Notes under the pieces: generated by a model | Told to the model about the DNA's origin: nothing | Databases searched by the model: none | What the model saw: only the letters and a program-made list of their open reading frames with translations | Shown: positions 40,431-49,555 of the stretch, one piece after another | Numbering within the stretch: the stretch's first letter is position 1 | Layout: each line of letters begins with the position of its first letter | Translations under genes and position numbers: made by a program | Assembly: GCA_018241525.1 (NCBI GenBank) | Contig: JAFEDR010000011.1 | Location: forward strand, 62,001-126,000 | Length of the DNA stretch: 64,000 nucleotides | Direction of reading: 5' to 3' | DNA from: Pseudomonadota bacterium | GTDB taxonomy: Bacteria > Pseudomonadota > Gammaproteobacteria > Steroidobacterales > Steroidobacteraceae

Positions 40431-40436
40431 TATACT
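40431..40436 (+). promoter_or_regulatory. -10 box placed for a nearly leaderless transcript
   Basis: TATACT (5/6 to consensus) ends 8 bases before the ATG at 40445. Normal initiation spacing would put the first transcribed base at or beside the start codon. No good -35 is visible and no Shine-Dalgarno fits between box and ATG. Confidence 0.4.
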
Positions 40437-40444
40437 CTAGCGGA

Positions 40445-41407
40445 ATGCCGCCCGCGCGCCGACCCGACCTCCCGAGTTCCGCGGCGCGCGGCGCGCTCGT
40501 CGTCCGCCTGTGCAACTGGGTCGGCGAGGTGGTGCTCGCACTGCCGACGCTCGAGCGACTCGCGGCGGCGGGCTATGCCCTCGAGCTGGTCGGCAAGGGC
40601 TGGGCGCCGGCGCTGCTCGCGGGCAGCGGCTGGCCGGTGCACGTGCGTCCGCGGTCGCTGCTCGCGGCCGCGCGCCAGCTGCGAGGCCTGCCGCGGGTGC
40701 CGGGTACGCCACCCGGACCCGACGCGCTGCTGCTGACGAAGTCGTTCTCCTCGGCGCTCGAGGCGCGCCTCGGCGGGCGTCGCGCGGCCGGCTACGCCCG
40801 CGACGCGCGCAGCTGGCTGCTCGCCGCGGCCTGGCCGCTGCCGCGCTTCGCGCACGCGGCACATGCCTATTGGCACCTCGCGGACCGGCTGCTCGGGTCG
40901 GCCGCGCCGTTCCCGGGCGGCGCACGGCTCGTGACCTCGGCTGCGCAGGACGCCCGGGCGCACGCGCTGCTCGCGTCGCACGGGCTCGAGCGCGGCGGCT
41001 ACGTGCTGCTGTGCCCGTTCTCCGGCGCCGACGACCGCGAGCAGCGCAAGGTCTGGCCCGGATTCGCGGCGCTCGGTCGACTGCTCGAGGCGCAACGCCT
41101 GCCACAGCTCGTCTGCCCGGGACCGGGCGAGGAGCCGCGGGTCGCCGCGGTGCTGCCGCGGGCGATCTCGCTCGCCGGCGTCGACCTCGGCGTCTACGCG
41201 GCGCTCGCGCGCGAGTCGCGTGCCACGGTCGCGAACGACACCGGGCCCGGCCACCTCGCCGCCGCCGCCGGCGCGAAGCTCGTCAGCGTCTACGGCTCGC
41301 AGTCCGTCGCCGCCTGGGCACCGCTCGGCGCGCGCGTCAGGCTCTTCCATGACCCGGCCGGGTGGCCCGATGCGGCGCACGTCCTCGAGGCGGCGCTCGG
41401 CCCGTGA
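40445..41407 (+). CDS. Glycosyltransferase family 9 (heptosyltransferase-like)
   Basis: A 320-residue GT-B protein. LVVRLCNWVGEVVLALPTLE replaces the usual RxxxxGD N-terminal motif of WaaC/WaaF, so the acceptor site differs, but VANDTGPGHLAAAAGAKLVS keeps the family 9 donor motif. It heads a cassette of three tightly joined transferases: its TGA overlaps the next GTG (GTGA), and that gene overlaps the third (ATGA). The product is probably a short surface glycan or outer-core extension; the sugar is unknown. Confidence 0.86.
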   Translation: MPPARRPDLPSSAARGALVVRLCNWVGEVVLALPTLERLAAAGYALELVGKGWAPALLAGSGWPVHVRPRSLLAAARQLRGLPRVPGTPPGPDALLLTKSFSSALEARLGGRRAAGYARDARSWLLAAAWPLPRFAHAAHAYWHLADRLLGSAAPFPGGARLVTSAAQDARAHALLASHGLERGGYVLLCPFSGADDREQRKVWPGFAALGRLLEAQRLPQLVCPGPGEEPRVAAVLPRAISLAGVDLGVYAALARESRATVANDTGPGHLAAAAGAKLVSVYGSQSVAAWAPLGARVRLFHDPAGWPDAAHVLEAALGP

Positions 41408-42405
41408 GCCGCATCAACGTCACCGCCTTCGAGAACGGCGTCGGCAACTCGCGCGACCTGGTGCTGGTCGTGCGCGCGCTCGAGTCCCTCGGCCACGCGG
41501 TCTCGGTCACGCGCGTCAGCGCGCGCTCGCGCCGGCGGCGGCGCTCGCGGCTGGTCCTGCTCGCCTCCGACCTGCGACGCTGGCTGGCGCGGCGTCGCGG
41601 CGCGGCGCCGCCCTTCGACGTCAACCTGATGCTCGAGCACGTCTGGCCCGAATCGCTCGTGCTCGGCGCGCAGAACATCGTCGTGCCGAATCCCGAGTGG
41701 TTCGACCGCGGCGACCGGCGCCTGCTGGCGCGCGCCGACCGCATCTGGTGCAAGACCGGACACGCGCTCGCCGCGTTCGCCTCGCTCGGCGGACCGACGG
41801 CGCTGATCGGCTTCGACAGCGAGGACCGCTTCGATCCGGCGGTGGCGCGCGAGCGCACCTTCCTGCACCTGGCGGGCAAGAGCCGCATGAAGGGCACGGC
41901 GCGCCTGCTCGCGGTCTGGGCACGCCACCCCGAGTGGCCGCGCCTGACCGTGATCCACAGCCGCCAGGCGGTGTTCGAGCCGGTCGCCGCGGCGAACATC
42001 GGCTACGAGAGCCACTACCTGAGCGATGCCGAGTTGCGCACGCTGCAGAACCGGCACCAGTTCCACCTGTGCCTCTCGGAGACCGAGGGCTGGGGTCACT
42101 ACATCCCGGAGGCGCTCAGCGTCGGGGCGATCGTGCTCGCGACCGATGCGGCACCGATGAACGAGCACGTCACCGCCGAGCGCGGCCTGCTCGTGTCCTG
42201 CGCTGTCCTCGGCCGGCAGCACCTCGCCACCACCTATGCGTTCGACGAGCTCGCGCTCGAGCGGGCCGTGGCGGCCGCGCTGGCACTCGACGCGGCGGCC
42301 GCGGCGCGGCTCGGCCGCGCGGCCCGCGACTGGTTCCTCGCCAACCAGCGCGGCTTCGCGCCACGGCTCGGTGCCGCGCTCGCGGCCGCGGGGCTCGGCG
42401 CATGA
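41404..42405 (+). CDS. GT-B glycosyltransferase (GT1/GT4-like)
   Basis: A 333-residue protein starting with GTG at 41404, overlapping the previous stop. LSETEGWGHYIPEALSVGAI resembles the GT4 donor-binding E-x7-E region, and LGAQNIVVPNPEWFDR and RADRIWCKTGHALAAFASLG are seen in the N-terminal half. It has no clear signal or membrane segment. It is the middle gene of the cassette; overlaps on both sides imply coupled translation. The acceptor and donor are unknown. Confidence 0.8.
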   Translation: MSRINVTAFENGVGNSRDLVLVVRALESLGHAVSVTRVSARSRRRRRSRLVLLASDLRRWLARRRGAAPPFDVNLMLEHVWPESLVLGAQNIVVPNPEWFDRGDRRLLARADRIWCKTGHALAAFASLGGPTALIGFDSEDRFDPAVARERTFLHLAGKSRMKGTARLLAVWARHPEWPRLTVIHSRQAVFEPVAAANIGYESHYLSDAELRTLQNRHQFHLCLSETEGWGHYIPEALSVGAIVLATDAAPMNEHVTAERGLLVSCAVLGRQHLATTYAFDELALERAVAAALALDAAAAARLGRAARDWFLANQRGFAPRLGAALAAAGLGA

Positions 42406-43619
42406 GCGGCCGGCGGATCGCGATGGTCCACCCCGAGATGCGCATCGCCGGCGGCGCCGAGCGCGTCGTGCTCGACTTCACGGAGGCGCTGCAGGCCGCC
42501 GGGCACGAGGTCGTGATCGTGACCTGGCACTGGGCGCCGGCCGCCTTCGAGGGGCGCCTCGACCGGCACGCGCCGCGGCTCGTGCCGGCGCCGCGCAGCC
42601 GCCTCGGCGGCGCGGACCCGCGCACCCTCGCCGCGCTCGAGGGCGCGCTCGCCGACTGCACGCTGGTGCTCGCGCACAACCACCCGGCTAATGCCTACGT
42701 CGGGCTCGCGCGCGTCGCGGCACGGCGTCTCTGGTACTGCGAGGAGCCGCACCGCCGCCTGCACGCGCGCGAAACGAGCCCGGGACTCGTCGCGGCACTC
42801 GAGGCCGGTCGCGTCGATCTCGACGTACCAGGCCACCGCGAGCTGGTGGCGGTGCTGCGCCGCAGCCGCTGGAAGCGGCGCCTGAGCCCGCACCACCGTG
42901 CGCGGCGCGCGCTCGACTTCGCGGGCGTGCGCGGCCTCGACGGCGTGATCGCCAATAGCCGCGCGACGGCCGCGCAGGTCCGCGTGCTGTACGGGCGCGA
43001 GGCGCCGGTGTTCTTCCCGCAGGTGGAGATTCCGCCGGCGTTGCCCCCGCCCGCGCCGGCCGGCGGCGCGCGACGCGTGCTGGTGATGGGCGGCTTCGGT
43101 GCCGCGAAGGGCTTCGGCGGACTGCTCGCCGGCTACGCACGGCATGCGCAGGGCCAGGGCGGCACGGTACTCGAGGTGGTCGGCGGCGGCGCGGAACGCG
43201 CGGCGTTCGAGGCGCGCTGCGCGTCGCTCGGCCTCGCCGAGCGGGTGCGCTTTCACGGCCGGCTGTCCGAGGCCGCGCTCGCGGCAGTGCGCGGCCGCTG
43301 CCATGCCTTCGCGGCGCTGCCCATCGACGAGCCGTTCGGCCTCGTGTTCGCCGAGGCCGCCGCCGCCGGGCTCGTCGTGCTCGCCTCCGACCACGGCGGA
43401 CCGCGCGAGATCGTGCTCGACGGCGAGGCGGGGCTGCTGGCCGACCCCTTCGATGCCGGCAGCGTCGCGGCCGCGTTCGACCGGCTCGCCGCGCTCGATG
43501 CGGCGAGCATCCAGCGACTCCGCGAGCGCGCCTACGCGGCGGCCCGCGAGCGGTTCGACCGTGCGACGCTCGCACCGCGACTGCTCGCGGTCATCGACGC
43601 GCTGCCGGGCGCCGGCTGA
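42402..43619 (+). CDS. Glycosyltransferase family 4
   Basis: A 405-residue GT-B transferase. The N-terminal RIAMVHPEMRIAGGAERVVL is the glycine-rich acceptor-side motif, and RRVLVMGGFGAAKGFGGLLA opens the donor domain. EPFGLVFAEAAAAGLVVLAS is the retaining GT4 E-x7-E signature. Its ATG overlaps the previous TGA by four bases. It ends the three-gene transferase cassette and is followed after 9 bases by a PfkB kinase, probably in the same transcript. Confidence 0.9.
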   Translation: MSGRRIAMVHPEMRIAGGAERVVLDFTEALQAAGHEVVIVTWHWAPAAFEGRLDRHAPRLVPAPRSRLGGADPRTLAALEGALADCTLVLAHNHPANAYVGLARVAARRLWYCEEPHRRLHARETSPGLVAALEAGRVDLDVPGHRELVAVLRRSRWKRRLSPHHRARRALDFAGVRGLDGVIANSRATAAQVRVLYGREAPVFFPQVEIPPALPPPAPAGGARRVLVMGGFGAAKGFGGLLAGYARHAQGQGGTVLEVVGGGAERAAFEARCASLGLAERVRFHGRLSEAALAAVRGRCHAFAALPIDEPFGLVFAEAAAAGLVVLASDHGGPREIVLDGEAGLLADPFDAGSVAAAFDRLAALDAASIQRLRERAYAAARERFDRATLAPRLLAVIDALPGAG

Positions 43620-43628
43620 GGCCGGCCG

Positions 43629-44537
43629 GTGAACGGCTCCAACGCAGGCCCGGCCGCGATCCCGTCGCCGCTGCCGCGCTCCATCGTCTGCGCCGGCGAG
43701 GTGCTGTGGGACCGGCTGCCCGCAGGCGAATTCCTCGGCGGCGCGCCGCTCAACGTCGCCGCCCATCTCGCGCGGCTGGGTGTGCCGGTGCGGCTCGTCA
43801 GCCGGCTCGGTCGTGACGCACGCGGCACGGCGGCGCACGCGCGCATCGTCGCGCTCGGCCTCGATCCCGCGCTCGTGCAGCTGGACGCGACGCGGCCGAC
43901 GGGCACCGCCGAGGCCTGGCTCGATGCGACCGGCGCCGCGAGCTACCGCTTCCCGGCGCCGGCGGCCTGGGATGCGATCGAGGCGGGCGAGGCGGAGCTC
44001 GAGGCGGCGCACGGCGCGACGGTCGTGTTCGGCACGCTCGCCCAGCGCGACGCGGCGAGCGCCGCGGCCATCGCCCGCCTGCTCGCGGTCGCGCGCTGGC
44101 GCGTGCTCGATGCGAACCTGCGCGCGCCGCATGACGACCAGCGGGTGGCGCTGCGCTCGCTCGCGCGCGCGGACTTCGTCAAGCTGAACGAGCACGAGGT
44201 CGTCGCCTTCGCCGGCTGGCTCGGGATCGCGCCGTCGGCGGCGGCGCTGCAGGTTTGCCTGCGCACGCAGTTCGGCATCCGCAGCCTGTGCGTCACCGAG
44301 GGCGAGCGCGGCGCGCGACTGTGGCACGGGGAGACGTACGTAGCCGTGCCTGCCGTGCCGACCCAGGTCGCCGATACGGTCGGCGCCGGCGACGCCTTCC
44401 TCGCGATGCTGCTCGCGGCGCTCGGCGCCGGTCGCCCGGCGGAGGACGCGATGGCGCGCGCCACGCGCCTGGCCGCGTTCGTCGCATCGCAGTCCGGTGC
44501 GACGCCCGAGTATCGGGCCGCCGATTTCCTCGGCTAG
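43629..44537 (+). CDS. PfkB-family sugar kinase (fructokinase-like)
   Basis: A 302-residue ribokinase-family kinase starting with GTG at 43629. FLGGAPLNVAAHLARLGVPV is PfkB signature 1. Near the C-terminus, QVADTVGAGDAFLAMLLAAL is signature 2, with the catalytic Asp in GAGDAF. The architecture fits fructokinase, but other sugars are possible. It follows the glycosyltransferase cassette and converges on a GH31 glucosidase with a shared CTAG. Release of a sugar by that enzyme followed by phosphorylation here is an appealing but unproven link. Confidence 0.88.
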   Translation: MNGSNAGPAAIPSPLPRSIVCAGEVLWDRLPAGEFLGGAPLNVAAHLARLGVPVRLVSRLGRDARGTAAHARIVALGLDPALVQLDATRPTGTAEAWLDATGAASYRFPAPAAWDAIEAGEAELEAAHGATVVFGTLAQRDAASAAAIARLLAVARWRVLDANLRAPHDDQRVALRSLARADFVKLNEHEVVAFAGWLGIAPSAAALQVCLRTQFGIRSLCVTEGERGARLWHGETYVAVPAVPTQVADTVGAGDAFLAMLLAALGAGRPAEDAMARATRLAAFVASQSGATPEYRAADFLG

Positions 44538-47014
44538 TCGGTGGCGAGCTCGAAGCGGATCACGCCGGCCTCGGCCCGCTCCGCGAGCTGCACGGTCGCG
44601 GTCGCGCGCGCGCGGTCGAAGGCGCTCGCCACCGCGCCGCCGTCGCTGAGCACGCGGCGCGGCGCGGCGGCGAGCCCGTGCAGCACCAGCGAGACGCGCG
44701 ACCACCACGGCGGATAGCGGCCCTCGCGGGCGGCGAGCCGCACCTCGAGGCCCCGGTCGACCGCTTCGCAGCGGATCTCGCGGCGCAGGTAGGCGCCATC
44801 GCGATAGGCGAGGCTGACGCCGTCGTCGAGGTAGAGCGCTCCGCGGCAATCCGGTCCCGGGTAGACGTGCAGCTCGAGCGACCCGGCCGGCCGCTCACGG
44901 GTGCTCTGCACCAGCGGCTGGCGCGGCAGGATCGCCCCCGGGCGCACGTAAACCGGCAGCCGCTCGAGGACGGGCGTCTCCTCGACGCTCGCCGCCACGA
45001 GGCGCCGCCCCGACCAGTAGTCGTACCAGCCGCTCCCCGGCAACGTCACGGTGTACGGGAACGGCGACTCTCCGGTCGGTGCCGGCGCGACCAGCAGGTC
45101 GGGACCCAGCAGGAACTCGGTCTCGGTACCGCCGAGCCGGTCGCCGTGCGCCAGCACCGCGGGAAAGTCGAGGAACACGGGCCGCAGCAGCGGCACGCCG
45201 GTGCGGCTGTAGGCTTCCGCCAGCGCATACAGGTACGGCAGCAGGCGGTACCGCTCCTCGATGTAGCGGCGGCGGATGGCCTCGTGCCGCGCCCCGCCCG
45301 CCCACGGCTCCTGCGCCGGCTTGCCCTTGGCGGCGTGGTCGCGGAAGAGCGGCTGGAACGCGCCCACCTCGATCCAGCGGGTCAGCAGCTCGGGCGAGGG
45401 GCCGTTGCCGGCGAAGCCCCCGACGTCGGCGCCGGCGTAGCCGATGCCGCTCAGTCCGAGGTTGGCGAGCATCGCGGTCGAGAGCCCGAGGTGCTCCCAG
45501 GTCGAGAGATTGTCGCCGGTCCAGGTCGCAGCGTAGCGCTGGCCGCCCGCGTAGGTCGCGCGCGTCAGCACGAAGGGCCGCCGGCCCGGCGCCTCGCGCT
45601 CGAGGCCCTCGTAGGTGGCCCGGGAATTCAGCTGGCCGTACACGTTGTGCATCTCGGCGTGGCTCGCCACGCGCGGTGCGAAGCCCGGCTCCTCGATGCG
45701 GTGGACGGTGTCGAGCGGCAGCGTCTTGTCGCGCACGCCGAACACGGCCGGCTCGTTCATGTCGTTCCAGAACCCGACGGCGCCGAGCGCGACGAAGTCG
45801 CGATACAGGGTCCCCCACCAGGCGCGCACCGGCGCGCGGCTGAAGTCCGGGAACACCGCCGGCCCCGGCCAGACCTCGGCCACCGCGACCTCGCCGGCCG
45901 GCGTGCGCAGGAATGCGTCGCGCGCGAGGCCCTCGTCGTAGGGACGGTAGCCGGCGCCCGGCAGGCGCGCGAGATGCAGGTCGGTGATCAGCACGAGGCC
46001 GAGGTTCTGCGCCGCGAGGTCGCGCACCAGCGCCGGCAGGTCCGGGAACGCGTCGGCCGCGACCGTGAACGGCCGGTTCTGGTCCTGGTAATCGATGTCG
46101 AGGTACAGCGCGTCGGCGGGAATGCGGTCGGCGCGCAGCCGGCGCGCGACTGCGCGCACCTCGGCGTCGGTCGCGTAGGAATAGCGCGACTGCTGGAAGC
46201 CGAGGCTCCAGAGTGGGGCGAGCGGCGCGTGCCCGGTGAGACCGGCATAGGCCTCGAGCACGGCGCTGGGCGTCGCCGCCGCGATGACGTAGTAGTCGGC
46301 CGCGCCGCCCTCGGCCCCGATCGCGAGCACGTCGCGCTCGCCGCGCCCGAAGTCGAAGGTGGAGCGCCAGGTGGTGTCGACAAAGAGCCCAAAGGCGCCG
46401 CCGGATTCGCGCACGCCGAGCACGAACGGGATCGACTTGTAGAGCGGATCGGTCGCCGGGCCGAAGGCGAAGGCGTCGGTGTTCCAGAGCGAGAACGAGC
46501 CGCCGCGGCGGTCGAGCGGGCCGGTCTTGTCGCCGAGCCCGAAGTAGTGCGCATCGGCCGGCATGGCCTTGCGCAGCCGCACGGCCGGACCGGGCTCGCC
46601 GGGCGCGGTCAGCGCGAGGGCCGTTCCGCGCGCGTCCTCGAGCACGGGCGCGCCGGTCGCATCCGCAACGTCGAGGTGCAGCGTCGCCGCGTCGAGCCGG
46701 GCGCGGATCCCCTCGCCGCGCAGCTCGACCACCGTGCCCGTGACCGTCGCCTCGAACGGCAGGTGCCGGGCGCGAACCGCGCCCTCGACGGCCCAGGAGG
46801 CATCCTCGGGCAGCGCACCGCGCCCCGCGCGGACGCGCAGCACGCCGGGCAGCGGCTGGCTGAGCTCGAGCACGAGGCCCGCCTGTTCGAGGCGATAGCG
46901 GTCGACGGGCGCCGCGACGGCGGCGGCGGCCGGCCAGGCGATGCAGAGCGCCGCGAGGGCACCGGCGAATGCGCGCAGACGCGAGCCACGAACGAACCGG
47001 CAGGGGAGCGGCAT
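44534..47014 (-). CDS. Exported GH31 alpha-glucosidase family enzyme
   Basis: From the ATG at 47014 this is an 826-residue protein with a signal peptide (LRAFAGALAALCIAWPAAAA). It has the GH31 N-terminal beta domain, then the catalytic barrel with LYLDIDYQDQNRPFTVAADA and the nucleophile motif VGFWNDMNEPAVFG (Asp of WNDMNE). The acid/base Asp is in GYAGADVGGFAGNGPS. GH31 enzymes release glucose or xylose from alpha-linked glycans; export implies periplasmic or extracellular substrates. Upstream in-frame ATGs at 47026 and 47047 are less fitting for the signal peptide. A LacI-type palindrome lies just upstream. Confidence 0.92.
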   Translation of the reverse strand: MPLPCRFVRGSRLRAFAGALAALCIAWPAAAAVAAPVDRYRLEQAGLVLELSQPLPGVLRVRAGRGALPEDASWAVEGAVRARHLPFEATVTGTVVELRGEGIRARLDAATLHLDVADATGAPVLEDARGTALALTAPGEPGPAVRLRKAMPADAHYFGLGDKTGPLDRRGGSFSLWNTDAFAFGPATDPLYKSIPFVLGVRESGGAFGLFVDTTWRSTFDFGRGERDVLAIGAEGGAADYYVIAAATPSAVLEAYAGLTGHAPLAPLWSLGFQQSRYSYATDAEVRAVARRLRADRIPADALYLDIDYQDQNRPFTVAADAFPDLPALVRDLAAQNLGLVLITDLHLARLPGAGYRPYDEGLARDAFLRTPAGEVAVAEVWPGPAVFPDFSRAPVRAWWGTLYRDFVALGAVGFWNDMNEPAVFGVRDKTLPLDTVHRIEEPGFAPRVASHAEMHNVYGQLNSRATYEGLEREAPGRRPFVLTRATYAGGQRYAATWTGDNLSTWEHLGLSTAMLANLGLSGIGYAGADVGGFAGNGPSPELLTRWIEVGAFQPLFRDHAAKGKPAQEPWAGGARHEAIRRRYIEERYRLLPYLYALAEAYSRTGVPLLRPVFLDFPAVLAHGDRLGGTETEFLLGPDLLVAPAPTGESPFPYTVTLPGSGWYDYWSGRRLVAASVEETPVLERLPVYVRPGAILPRQPLVQSTRERPAGSLELHVYPGPDCRGALYLDDGVSLAYRDGAYLRREIRCEAVDRGLEVRLAAREGRYPPWWSRVSLVLHGLAAAPRRVLSDGGAVASAFDRARATATVQLAERAEAGVIRFELATD

Positions 47015-47027
47015 GGCCGCGAGCATA

Positions 47028-47043
47028 GCGGAAGCGCTTGCGC
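47028..47043. promoter_or_regulatory. LacI-family-like operator upstream of the GH31 gene
   Basis: GCG-g-AAGCGCTT-g-CGC is a 16-base near-perfect palindrome centred on CG, the shape used by many LacI/GalR regulators of sugar genes. It ends 14 bases before the GH31 start, where it could block transcription. No LacI-type gene is in the window. Confidence 0.4.
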
Positions 47044-47044
47044 C

Positions 47045-47077
47045 CAAAAGACGAAGCCCCGCGCGAGCGGGGCTTCG
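47045..47077 (-). terminator. Intrinsic terminator of groES-groEL
   Basis: On the minus strand an 11-bp perfect stem (CGAAGCCCCGC / GCGGGGCTTCG, 4-base loop) is followed by TCTTTT, about 50 bases after the groEL stop codon. Confidence 0.88.
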
Positions 47078-47129
47078 CCAGTCATCATCAGGAGGCCACC
47101 GGCCGGCAGCGCCGGCCGGTGCGCGGGAC

Positions 47130-49114
<1,985 letters not shown>

Positions 49115-49152
49115 TGCTCACTCCTCCTGTCTGGATCCGGATTCGAATGCGT

Positions 49153-49170
49153 GGACCCCTTCGGGGGTCC
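49153..49170. other. Stable hairpin in the groES 5' untranslated region
   Basis: GGACCCC and GGGGTCC form a perfect 7-bp stem with a 4-base loop, about 39 bases upstream of the groES start and downstream of CIRCE. It would be in the mRNA leader, where it could affect stability or temperature response; no T-tract is present on the minus strand. Confidence 0.5.
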
Positions 49171-49187
49171 GGGGAGGGGTGCGGTTG

Positions 49188-49214
49188 TTAGCACTCCCCC
49201 CAAGCGGCTGCTAA
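49188..49214. promoter_or_regulatory. CIRCE operator (HrcA-binding site)
   Basis: TTAGCACTC, nine bases, then GGCTGCTAA. The left arm is identical to the CIRCE consensus (TTAGCACTC-N9-GAGTGCTAA) and the right arm matches 7 of 9. It directly overlaps the groES -10 box, as expected for repression by HrcA. The hrcA gene is not in the window. Confidence 0.9.
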
Positions 49215-49241
49215 CTATAGCGGCGAAGTTTTGCAATTCAA
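49214..49241 (-). promoter_or_regulatory. groES-groEL promoter
   Basis: On the minus strand TTGAAT (49241-49236) and TATAGT (49219-49214) are spaced by 16 bases, a good vegetative promoter. CTTGAA at the -35 also resembles the heat-shock sigma32 -35, but no CCCCAT-type -10 is seen. It overlaps the CIRCE element by one base at 49214. Confidence 0.75.
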
Positions 49242-49555
49242 GCCGGGCCGCGCCCTGCAACCGTGACGCATCCGCCGTGACACCCCGGACCGGGGTCGCT
49301 ATCCTGCCGGCGCCCCCGGGCGGCTGCCGGGCGATAGACATCTAAGTCTCTGAATTAGGTGAATTTATGGACTCTTCGCGTCCCCGGTCCCGGAAGCTCC
49401 CGGACGGCCTTCCCGTCCGCACCGGCGACCGATCACCGGCAGCCCCGGCGGCCGCTCCCCCGGAGTGCCGCCCACACCCGGTCCGGAAGGCACTTCCGCC
49501 CCTGGCCGCGTTCGAACCCCTACTTCAGCCGTTTTTCCGCCCGGTGCTCCCCGCC
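49242..49555 (+). other. Non-coding spacer before dsbD
   Basis: About 310 bases between the groES promoter and the dsbD start. It contains an AT-rich patch near 49339-49368 ending in an in-frame ATG at 49367. That ATG would add 63 Pro/Arg-rich residues before the DsbD signal peptide and is not favoured. No RNA gene or convincing promoter was recognised. Confidence 0.5.

Noticed and set aside
37677..40736. 1019-residue open frame opposite glnE
   Set aside because: A low-complexity Arg/Glu/Ala product spanning glnE and the next gene start; glnE is unmistakable.
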